Positions 57,628-64,000 of a stretch of 64,000 bases of DNA are shown piece after piece; positions within the stretch are counted from its first letter, which is position 1, and each line of letters begins with the position of its first letter. The stretch spans positions 1 through 64,000 of the forward strand of contig NZ_JAMYBK010000002.1 of the NCBI RefSeq assembly GCF_024127895.1, read 5' to 3'. Origin of the DNA: Pseudomonas guariconensis. GTDB taxonomy: Bacteria; Pseudomonadota; Gammaproteobacteria; Pseudomonadales; Pseudomonadaceae. The position numbers were made by a program, and so were the translations under genes. The notes below the pieces were generated by a model that saw only the letters and a program-made list of their open reading frames with translations, searched no databases and had not been told where the DNA came from.

Positions 57628-59436
57628 ATGTCCAAGAAAATCTTTGTCACCGACACAATCCTGCGCGACGCCCACCAGTCCCTGCTGGCCACCCGCATGC
57701 GCACCGAAGACATGCTGCCGATCTGCGACAAGCTCGACAAGGTCGGCTACTGGTCGCTGGAAGTCTGGGGGGGCGCCACCTTCGACGCCTGCGTGCGCTT
57801 CCTCAAGGAAGACCCGTGGGAGCGCCTGCGCAAGCTGCGTGCGGCCCTGCCCAACACTCGCCTGCAAATGCTGCTGCGCGGCCAGAACCTGCTGGGCTAC
57901 CGCCATTACAGCGACGACGTGGTCAAGGCCTTCGTCGCCAAGGCGGCGGTCAACGGCATCGACGTGTTCCGCATCTTCGACGCCATGAACGACGTGCGTA
58001 ACCTGCGCGTGGCCATCGAGGCGGTCAAGGCTGCCGGCAAGCACGCCCAGGGCACCATCGCTTACACCACCAGCCCGGTGCACACCATCGAAGCCTTCGT
58101 GACCCAGGCCAAGCAGATGGAAGCCATGGGTTGCGACTCGGTGGCGATCAAGGACATGGCCGGCCTGCTGACTCCCTATGCCACTGGCGAACTGGTCAAG
58201 GCGCTGAAGGCCGAGCAGTCGCTGCCGGTGTTCATCCACTCCCACGACACCGCCGGCCTAGCCGCCATGTGCCAGCTCAAGGCTGTGGAAAACGGCGCCG
58301 ATCATATCGACACCGCTATCTCCAGCTTCGCCTGGGGTACCAGCCACCCGGGCACCGAGTCGATGGTCGCCGCGCTCAAGGGCAGCGAGTACGACACCGG
58401 CCTGGACCTGGAGCTGCTGCAGGAGATCGGCCTGTACTTCTACGCCGTGCGCAAGAAGTACCACCAGTTCGAAAGCGAGTTCACCGCCGTGGATACCCGC
58501 GTGCAGGTCAACCAGGTTCCAGGCGGCATGATTTCCAACCTGGCCAACCAGCTCAAGGAGCAGGGCGCGCTCAACCGCATGAACGAAGTGCTGGCGGAGA
58601 TCCCGCGCGTGCGCGAAGACCTCGGCTTCCCACCGCTGGTCACCCCGACCTCGCAGATCGTCGGCACCCAGGCGTTCTTCAACGTGCTGGCCGGCGAGCG
58701 CTACAAGACCATCACCAACGAAGTGAAGCTGTACCTGCAGGGCGGCTACGGCAAGGCCCCGGGTGTAGTCGACGAGAAGCTGCGGCGCCAGGCGATCGGC
58801 AGCGAAGAGGTGATCGACGTGCGTCCGGCCGACCTGCTCAAGCCGGAAATGGCCAAGCTGCGCGCCGAGATCGGCAGCCTCGCCAGCTGTGAAGAAGACG
58901 TGCTGACCTATGCCATGTTCCCGGACATCGGCCGCAAGTTCCTCGAGGAGCGCGAAGCCGGCACCCTCAAGCCCGAAGTCCTGCTGCCGATCCCGGAAGC
59001 CGGTGCCGTGGCCTCGGCCAGCGGCGAAGGTGTGCCGACCGAGTTCGTCATCGACGTGCACGGCGAGACCTACCGCGTCGACATTACCGGTGTCGGTGTC
59101 AAGGCCGAAGGCAAGCGTCACTTCTACCTGTCCATCGATGGCATGCCGGAAGAAGTGGTGTTCGAGCCGCTCAACGAATTCGTCGGTGGTGGCGGCAGCA
59201 AGCGCAAGCAGGCCAGCGATCCGGGTCATGTGAGCACCACCATGCCGGGCAACATCGTCGACGTGCTGGTCAAGGAAGGCGACATGGTCAAGGCCGGTCA
59301 GGCGGTACTGATCACCGAAGCCATGAAGATGGAGACCGAAGTCCAGGCGGCCATCGCCGGCAAGGTCGTCGCTATCCACGTGGCCAAGGGCGACCGGGTG
59401 ACTCCGGGTGAGATCCTGATCGAGATCGAGGGCTGA
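57628..59436 (+). CDS. pycB: Pyruvate carboxylase subunit B (oxaloacetate-side, biotinyl)
   Basis: 602 residues from ATG 57628 (MSKKIFVTDTILRDAHQSLLATRMR); the ATG at 57613 overlaps pycA and is not chosen. The carboxyltransferase TIM barrel has the metal site in TILRDAHQS and FDAMNDVRN. The C-terminal biotin domain carries the biotinylation site AMKMETEV near residue 563. It transfers CO2 from biotin to pyruvate. The gene is often named oadA, but with PycA and no membrane partner, pyruvate carboxylase is the better call. Confidence 0.95.
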   Translation: MSKKIFVTDTILRDAHQSLLATRMRTEDMLPICDKLDKVGYWSLEVWGGATFDACVRFLKEDPWERLRKLRAALPNTRLQMLLRGQNLLGYRHYSDDVVKAFVAKAAVNGIDVFRIFDAMNDVRNLRVAIEAVKAAGKHAQGTIAYTTSPVHTIEAFVTQAKQMEAMGCDSVAIKDMAGLLTPYATGELVKALKAEQSLPVFIHSHDTAGLAAMCQLKAVENGADHIDTAISSFAWGTSHPGTESMVAALKGSEYDTGLDLELLQEIGLYFYAVRKKYHQFESEFTAVDTRVQVNQVPGGMISNLANQLKEQGALNRMNEVLAEIPRVREDLGFPPLVTPTSQIVGTQAFFNVLAGERYKTITNEVKLYLQGGYGKAPGVVDEKLRRQAIGSEEVIDVRPADLLKPEMAKLRAEIGSLASCEEDVLTYAMFPDIGRKFLEEREAGTLKPEVLLPIPEAGAVASASGEGVPTEFVIDVHGETYRVDITGVGVKAEGKRHFYLSIDGMPEEVVFEPLNEFVGGGGSKRKQASDPGHVSTTMPGNIVDVLVKEGDMVKAGQAVLITEAMKMETEVQAAIAGKVVAIHVAKGDRVTPGEILIEIEG

Positions 59437-59469
59437 TAGACGCCTTCGACTGCAAGCGGTTTACCTCGT

Positions 59470-59495
59470 GGGGAGCGATATGCTCCCCTTTTTTT
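59470..59495 (+). terminator. Terminator of pycAB
   Basis: GGGGAGC (59470-59476) pairs with GCTCCCC (59482-59488) and is followed by seven T residues. The rest of the gap to the convergent acetyltransferase (59626) shows nothing I can name. Confidence 0.95.
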
Positions 59496-59625
59496 GGGTT
59501 CTTCACGGAATCCTGGGAAAGACAGAAACAAGAACGCCGTATTTCGCCCATTCGGCCTACAGATGGGGGGTGGTCAGGCGACAGCGTCAGGTCATCTGAT
59601 CCTTACCTGGCCCTGGCGAGCTTGC

Positions 59626-60300
59626 TCAGGTCCGGTTCCGGCAGGCCTCGAGCGTTTCGAGTTGCCCTTCGGGCCGTTGATTGGCTTCGCTCAACCAACG
59701 CTCGAACCCCGCTGCCACCGCTGGCCACTGTTCATCGGTAATCGCATACCAGGCCGTATCGCGGTTGCGGTCCTTGATCACCATGTGGTTGCGGAACACC
59801 CCTTCGAAGACGAAGCCCAAGCGCTCTGCCGCGCGCTTCGAGCGGGCATTGGCGTTGTTGCACTTCCATTCCAGGCGGCGGTTGCCCAGCCCGAAGCCGA
59901 GCTTGCCCAGCAGGTAGATCGCCTCGGTGCCTTTTGGTGTACGCTGCATGGCGGCGCTGAAGGCGATGTGGCCGATCTCGATGCGGCCGTGCTCGGGGAC
60001 GATCGACAGCAGGCTCAGGATGCCCTGCACCTGGCCGCTGGCGCGATCGATGACACTGTAGAACAGCGGATCGCGGCTGGCCGCGTTGCCGTCCAGCCAG
60101 AGGTCGAAGTCCGGCCGTTCGGAGAATGGGCCGTAGGGCAGGTAGTCCCACAGGGCAGGGTCGGAGCCCGGCCCCTGCAGCACGTCCCACAGGTCGTCGC
60201 CGTGGTGCCTTGAGTCGAGCTTTTCCAGGCGAACGAAGCGGCCTTCAAGGGGTTCGGCCTTGGGGAGGGCGGCGGGTTTCCAGTGTAGCGGCTGGTTCAT
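59626..60300 (-). CDS. GNAT acetyltransferase, RimJ/RimL type
   Basis: 224 residues from ATG 60300 (MNQPLHWKPAALPKAEPLEGRFVRLEKL), with GGGAG 7 bp upstream. The fold is the large GNAT type (Acetyltransf_3), with ARIEIGHIAFSAAMQRTPKGTEAIYLL-type strands and ANARSKRAAERLGFVFEGVFRNH. The substrate is unknown. It is last of three genes on the minus strand, 14 bp after the next. Confidence 0.88.
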   Translation of the reverse strand: MNQPLHWKPAALPKAEPLEGRFVRLEKLDSRHHGDDLWDVLQGPGSDPALWDYLPYGPFSERPDFDLWLDGNAASRDPLFYSVIDRASGQVQGILSLLSIVPEHGRIEIGHIAFSAAMQRTPKGTEAIYLLGKLGFGLGNRRLEWKCNNANARSKRAAERLGFVFEGVFRNHMVIKDRNRDTAWYAITDEQWPAVAAGFERWLSEANQRPEGQLETLEACRNRT

Positions 60301-60314
60301 GTTCGGCTCCCGGC

Positions 60315-60761
60315 TCACAGTGCCTTGCGAAATTGGATGAAGCCTGGCCGCTCGGCGACCTGTTCGTACAGGCCGATGGCGGTCGCGTTGGTCTCGTGGG
60401 TCAGCCAGTGCACCTTGGCGCAGCCAGCCGCCTTGGCCGTGGCATAGACGTGCTCGATCAACTGGCGGCCGATACCCTGGCCACGCTGTGTGTTATCGAC
60501 GTACAGGTCCTGCAGGTAGCAAGCGTTCTCGACGCTCCAGTTGGAGCGATGATAGATCCAGTTGACCATGCCTACCGCCTTGCCGTCGACCCAGGCGAGG
60601 GCCGAATGGGTTGGCTCGTTGGGATCGAGGATGCGCTGCCAGGTAACGTTGCTGACCTCGTCGGCCAAGCTGGTCTGGTAGAAACGCAGGTAGGCCTGCC
60701 ACAGGGGCAGCCAGGCGGCATGGTCGTTAGCGCCGACCGGGCGCAGGGTGATGCGGGTCAT
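60315..60761 (-). CDS. GNAT acetyltransferase
   Basis: 148 residues from ATG 60761 (MTRITLRPVGANDHAAWLPLWQAYL). The acetyl-CoA-binding motif QDLYVDNTQRGQGIGRQLIEHV lies near residue 87, followed by LTHETNATAIGLYEQVAERPGFIQF. The pattern suits small-molecule or amino-acid acetylation, with the substrate unknown. It lies 14 bp downstream of the PaiB gene and 14 bp upstream of the next acetyltransferase, so the three are an operon. Confidence 0.9.
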   Translation of the reverse strand: MTRITLRPVGANDHAAWLPLWQAYLRFYQTSLADEVSNVTWQRILDPNEPTHSALAWVDGKAVGMVNWIYHRSNWSVENACYLQDLYVDNTQRGQGIGRQLIEHVYATAKAAGCAKVHWLTHETNATAIGLYEQVAERPGFIQFRKAL

Positions 60762-60775
60762 GGGGCTTTCTTCCT

Positions 60776-61405
60776 TCAGGGGAGGCGCATCTGCGCCGCG
60801 AGTTGCTTGTCCAGGTAGTCGGGGCTGCGGGCCAGGCCGTCGCGCACGCCCTGGATGTCGGTGGCGCTGCGGTTCTGGCTGAGCTTGCGCGCGCCTTGCA
60901 GGCGGGCGATGGGCAGGCGGATGCCGACGATGGCGCGGAGCATGCCGTCGATGTAGTCGGCGGGGGCGTCGGCCACTTTCCACGGCTCGCTGCGGCCCTG
61001 CTCGTGGCGGTCGCTCAGGCGGCTGACGATGTCCAGCAGGCGTGGCGCGTCGTGGATGACCTCGACCGGGCCATAGGCATGCACCGCCAGGTAGTTCCAG
61101 GTGGGTACCACCTTCGGGTCGCCGGCCTTGCTGGGGTAGTACGACGGGCTGACATAGGCGTCTGCCCCGGGAAACACCAGCAGGGCCTCGCCGCCTTGTG
61201 CCAGGTCCTGCCATTGGTGATTGGCCCGCGCCAGGTGGCCATGGACCGTGCCGTACTCGCCCTCGGTCGTATCGACCAGCACTGGCAGGTGGGTGGCCAG
61301 CAGGCCTTGCGCGCCATGGCTGACCAGCACCGCGAGGCGGGTTTCCAGCATCTGTGCATGCAAACGCTCGAGGTCGTGTTCCTGGTGGGGTCTGGCGTTG
61401 TACAT
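60776..61405 (-). CDS. PaiB-family FMN-binding protein
   Basis: 209 residues. The family signature MYNARPHQEHDLERLHAQMLETRLAVLVSHG and the WNYLAVHAYGPVEVIHD motif near residue 103 mark the FMN-binding negative regulator/PaiB group, a split-barrel flavin-binding fold. In Bacillus, PaiB works with an acetyltransferase (PaiA); here two acetyltransferase genes follow directly. It is divergent from a MocR regulator, 90 bp away. Confidence 0.9.
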   Translation of the reverse strand: MYNARPHQEHDLERLHAQMLETRLAVLVSHGAQGLLATHLPVLVDTTEGEYGTVHGHLARANHQWQDLAQGGEALLVFPGADAYVSPSYYPSKAGDPKVVPTWNYLAVHAYGPVEVIHDAPRLLDIVSRLSDRHEQGRSEPWKVADAPADYIDGMLRAIVGIRLPIARLQGARKLSQNRSATDIQGVRDGLARSPDYLDKQLAAQMRLP

Positions 61406-61445
61406 GGCGCAGCTCCTTGTCGAATGGCTCCATCCTAGGCAGGCT

Positions 61446-61492
61446 ATTGGCTCTATGTAAGAGCCAATAAAGGCTGTTTTGAAAGGTCCAAT
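61446..61492. promoter_or_regulatory. Candidate MocR operator and divergent promoter
   Basis: A perfect inverted repeat with 9-bp arms ATTGGCTCT and AGAGCCAAT lies at 61446-61468 with a 5-bp spacer. A third half-site, GGTCCAAT, lies at 61485-61492, about 24 bp on, two helical turns. Binding by the MocR protein is inferred from this spacing and its position between the divergent genes. Confidence 0.6.
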
Positions 61493-61495
61493 ACC

Positions 61496-63025
61496 ATGAA
61501 TGAGCGCGCCCTTGCGTTGCCTTTCGACCCGGCGGGTATCGTGCTCGACCGCCGTCGCGGGCTCAGCCAGCAGCTCTACCAGGCACTGCGCGCACGGGTG
61601 CTGGATGGGCGCCTGGGCAGTGGCACGCGCCTGCCGGCAACGCGGGACCTGGCGGCGATGCTGGCGCTTTCGCGCAACAGCGTGGTGCGTGCCTATGACC
61701 AGCTGTATGCCGAGGGCTACATAGAAAGCCGGGTAGGGGATGGCACCTACGTCAGCCGGCTACCTAAACTATCCACACAACTGTCCACAGGGTTATCCCT
61801 GGGTTTATCAACAGACTTATCCACATTTTCGTCAGATGATACTGAGGATTCATCCAGTTTTCCGGGTGCCAGTGAGCCTCTGCAGCGTCTGAAGAATAAC
61901 CATCTGCCGCCTCCACAAGCGGGAGCGCCGCGGGCATTTCGCGTTGGCGTGCCGGCTTTCGACCTGTTCCCGTTCGAGGTCTGGGCCAGGCTGCAAGCGG
62001 GTTTCTGGCGAAATCCCGACCCTGCATCGCTGGGTTATGGCGATCCGGCGGGCGAGCCTGCGTTGCGCGAGCTCATCGCTGCCTACCTGCGTCGGTCACG
62101 TGGGCTCTCCTGCAGTGCTGAACAAATTGTGATCACCAGTGGTGCACAGCAGGCGATCAGCCTTTGTGCACAGTTGCTGCTGCAACCGGGCGACGGCGTG
62201 GCTGTGGAAAACCCAGGGTATCGGGCCGCCGGACACACCTTTGCCGTGGCGGGGGCCAATGTCAGGGGTGTGCCGGTGGACGACGAAGGCCTGGATTGCG
62301 AGCGGCTCGCCCAACTGACCGATTGCCGGCTGGCCTATGTCACACCCGCCCACCAGTACCCGACCGGTGTCACCATGAGCCTGGCCCGGCGCCTGTCGCT
62401 GCTGGCCTGGGCCGGGCGCCAGGGGGGTTGGATCATCGAGGACGACTACGACGGCGAGTACCGCTACAGCGGCGCCCCCCTGGCCCCCCTGGCGGCGTTG
62501 GACCGGCAGGGCCGGGTGCTGTACGTCGGCACCTTCGGCAAGATCGCCTTCCCCGCCTTGCGCCTGGGCTACCTGGTACTGCCCAGGCAACTGGTGCAGG
62601 GGTTCAGCCAGGGGCGGGCGCTGGCGGTACGTCACTCCGAGGTGGGCACCCAGCAGGTGATGGCGCAGTTCATGGCCCAGGGGCACTTCCAGCGGCATAT
62701 CCGACGCATGCGCAAGGCCGCGTTGGCGCGACGCAACGTGCTGAAGGCCGGCTGGCCCGAGGATATCGCCGGGCTGGGGAGCATGCCGGCGGTGGCGGCG
62801 GGGCTGCACGTGAAGGTGGATGTGGATAACTTTGCGCGCGAGCAGGAGCTGGTAGCCAGGGCGCAAGCGGCAGGGGTGGAGATCACGCCGCTGAGCAATT
62901 ATTGGTTGGAGGACAGCGAGGTACCTGTGGATAAACGGGCAGGGCTGGTGCTGGGGTTTGCTGCGGTGCCGGAAGCTCGGATCGCCGATGCCTTGATGCG
63001 TTTGCGCAAGGCTTGGCGGCAGTGA
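61496..63025 (+). CDS. MocR-type regulator (GntR HTH + aminotransferase)
   Basis: 509 residues. A GntR winged helix-turn-helix (LSQQLYQALRARVLDGRLGSGTRLPATRDLAAMLALSRNSVVRAYDQL) occupies residues 1-88. A linker of about 60 residues with a repeating Leu-Ser-Thr-X motif (residues 92-111) follows. A fold-type I PLP domain covers about 150-509, with YGDPAGEPALRELIAAYL, EDDYDGEYR and the lysine in GTFGKIAFPALRLGY. It likely senses PLP or an amino compound and controls the divergent PaiB/acetyltransferase operon. The linker repeat is encoded by an array of five DnaA-box-like 9-mers (61769-61828). Two more perfect boxes lie at 62821 and 62926. Confidence 0.93.
   Translation: MNERALALPFDPAGIVLDRRRGLSQQLYQALRARVLDGRLGSGTRLPATRDLAAMLALSRNSVVRAYDQLYAEGYIESRVGDGTYVSRLPKLSTQLSTGLSLGLSTDLSTFSSDDTEDSSSFPGASEPLQRLKNNHLPPPQAGAPRAFRVGVPAFDLFPFEVWARLQAGFWRNPDPASLGYGDPAGEPALRELIAAYLRRSRGLSCSAEQIVITSGAQQAISLCAQLLLQPGDGVAVENPGYRAAGHTFAVAGANVRGVPVDDEGLDCERLAQLTDCRLAYVTPAHQYPTGVTMSLARRLSLLAWAGRQGGWIIEDDYDGEYRYSGAPLAPLAALDRQGRVLYVGTFGKIAFPALRLGYLVLPRQLVQGFSQGRALAVRHSEVGTQQVMAQFMAQGHFQRHIRRMRKAALARRNVLKAGWPEDIAGLGSMPAVAAGLHVKVDVDNFAREQELVARAQAAGVEITPLSNYWLEDSEVPVDKRAGLVLGFAAVPEARIADALMRLRKAWRQ
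61769..61828 (+). repeat. Five 12-bp-spaced DnaA-box-like repeats in the mocR linker
   Basis: Units start at 61769, 61781, 61793, 61805 and 61817, exactly 12 bp apart. Their 9-mer cores are CTATCCACA, CTGTCCACA, TTATCCCTG, TTATCAACA and TTATCCACA; the last is a perfect DnaA box, the others differ at one or more bases. Each unit encodes Leu-Ser-Thr-X in the regulator's linker, except the third, which reads Leu-Ser-Leu-X. Confidence 0.85.
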
Positions 63026-63048
63026 CATGAAGGGGGCGCTTGGCGCCC

Positions 63049-63077
63049 CATTCGCGGGCAAGCCCGCTCCCACAGGG
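63049..63077 (+). repeat. Single REP element
   Basis: The core TTCGCGGGCAAGCCCGCTCC is the same P. putida-type REP found at 27184. It lies in the 180-bp gap between mocR and the polyamine-binding gene. A GC hairpin (GGGGCGC/GCGCCCC, about 63031-63045) lies just before it and may end mocR transcription. Confidence 0.85.
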
Positions 63078-63205
63078 TCCCCGTTGCCCTCGGGGGCTGG
63101 TGGAGTACTTGGAAGCCAGCTTGCCGGCGATAGGGCCGGTACAGACAGAACAGACGCCCCTGCAAATCACACCCTCTGTGATCGACTCAGGCCCCGAACC
63201 GCAAC

Positions 63206-64000
63206 TCAGGTGCCCGACTTGATCCGTGTCCAGGCCCGCGTGCGCGCCCGTTCGGCGTCCCTTGGCAATGGCTTGAGGGTATACAACGTGGCCATGGCCT
63301 GCTCGGTCGGGTACAGGTTGGGGTTGTTGCGGATCTCTGGGCTGACCTTGTCGGTGGCGTCCTTGTTCGGGTTGGGGTAACCGACGAAGTCGCTGATCGG
63401 TGCGATCACCTCCGGTTGCAGCAGGTAGTTGATGAACGCATGGGCATCCTCGGGGTTGGCGGCATTCTTGGGGATGGCCAGCATGTCGAACCAGATCGGC
63501 GCGCCTTCCTTGGGCAGGCGCATGTCCACCACCACGCCATTCTTCGCATCGCGGGCACGGTTGGCGGCCTGGGAGAAGCTGCCCGAGTAGCCCACGGCCA
63601 CGCAGATATCGCCATTGGCAATGTCGGCCATGTACTTGGAGGAATGGAAGTAGGTCACGTACGGGCGGATCTTGAGCATCAGTGCCTCGGCCTGCTTGTA
63701 GTCGGCCGGCTTTTCACTGTTGGGCGGCAGGCCCAGGTACTGCAGCGCCAAGGGCAGGATCTCCGACGGCGAGTCGAGCAGGGCGACGCCGCATTGCTTG
63801 AGCTTGGCGATGTTCTCTTCCTTGAAGATCAGGTCCCAGCTGTCCACCGGGGCGTTGTCGCCCAGCGCCGCCTTGACCTTGTCGGGGTTGAAGCCGATCA
63901 GCACGGTGCCGTACATGTAGGGCACGGCGAATTTGTTGCCCGGGTCGTTGGCCTCGATCAGCTTCATCAGCGCCGGGTCCAGGTGTTGCCAGTTCGGCAG
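63206..64000 (-). CDS. Polyamine-type ABC substrate-binding protein, 5' end beyond window
   Basis: The last 264 codons of a minus-strand gene whose start lies past position 64000. It reads [42 protein letters not shown] at the window edge and has the PotD/PotF family motifs [21 protein letters not shown] and [21 protein letters not shown]. The usual family length is about 360 residues, so about 100 N-terminal residues, including the signal peptide, are missing. It likely binds putrescine or spermidine in the periplasm. SpuD, SpuE and PotF are the nearest named relatives; I cannot choose among them. Confidence 0.92.
   Translation of the reverse strand: MPNWQHLDPALMKLIEANDPGNKFAVPYMYGTVLIGFNPDKVKAALGDNAPVDSWDLIFKEENIAKLKQCGVALLDSPSEILPLALQYLGLPPNSEKPADYKQAEALMLKIRPYVTYFHSSKYMADIANGDICVAVGYSGSFSQAANRARDAKNGVVVDMRLPKEGAPIWFDMLAIPKNAANPEDAHAFINYLLQPEVIAPISDFVGYPNPNKDATDKVSPEIRNNPNLYPTEQAMATLYTLKPLPRDAERARTRAWTRIKSGT

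Noticed and set aside
61769..61828. Simple microsatellite explanation for the mocR repeat
   Set aside because: Units are not identical; they keep the DnaA-box-like core while other bases vary, which is unusual for recent slippage. Kept as a finding, with expansion noted as the alternative.

Overview
This window is the chromosomal replication-origin region of a Pseudomonas, most likely of the P. putida group. The evidence is the gene order rpmH-dnaA-dnaN-recF-gyrB, the mnmE-mnmG-rsmG-parA-parB-atpIBEFHAGDC-glmU-glmS run, the later lpd/cfa/cls and pycA/pycB neighbourhoods, high-GC codon use, and P. putida-type REP elements (GCGGGCAAGCCCGC cores). All family and species assignments come from reading the sequence; no database search was run.

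Layout. Positions 1-2870 are accessory and visibly more AT-rich. They hold a divergent pair: a hypothetical gene cut by the window edge, and a 745-residue NERD-nuclease-like protein carrying two degenerate kinase domains. A triple repeat that looks like a transposon end lies 9 bp from the gyrB stop. Positions 2878-9100 hold gyrB, recF, dnaN and dnaA on the minus strand, with two ParB-binding parS sites inside recF. Positions 9101-9683 hold oriC: DnaA boxes, an AT-rich stretch and the rpmH promoter. Positions 9684-18359 hold rpmH, rnpA, yidD, yidC, mnmE, mnmG, rsmG, parA and parB on the plus strand, with a second DnaA-box-rich, AT-rich gap before mnmG. Positions 18405-25687 are the complete F1Fo ATP synthase operon. 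Then come glmU, a DeoR-type regulator and glmS (cell-wall amino sugars), with an apparently empty attTn7 site.

After glmS lies a translationally coupled choline-type binding protein and esterase. They are followed by lpd, cfa, cls and a zinc-starvation locus built around a perfect Zur-like palindrome: a secreted small protein and folE2 on one side, a COG0523 GTPase, a DUF1826 protein and a second COG0523 GTPase on the other. Next come pdxY, a thioesterase, a KefB-type antiporter, a SUKH protein, a Tim44-like protein, uvrD, a PAS/GGDEF/EAL protein, a G6PDH with its RpiR/HexR-like regulator, a LysR regulator divergent from two-subunit pyruvate carboxylase, an acetyltransferase/PaiB/MocR cluster, and the 3' part of a polyamine-binding protein gene.

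The most unusual signal is at nucleotide scale. The perfect 9-mer TTATCCACA (or its complement) occurs at least 20 times by eye in 64 kb, about 13 of them inside genes. One array of five DnaA-box-like 9-mers at exact 12-bp spacing encodes the linker of the MocR regulator (61769-61828). The strongest candidates for undescribed biology are this array, the NERD/double-pseudokinase protein, the possible Fe/2-oxoglutarate oxygenase signature in the DUF1826 protein of the zinc locus, and the binding-protein/esterase pair at the attTn7 locus.
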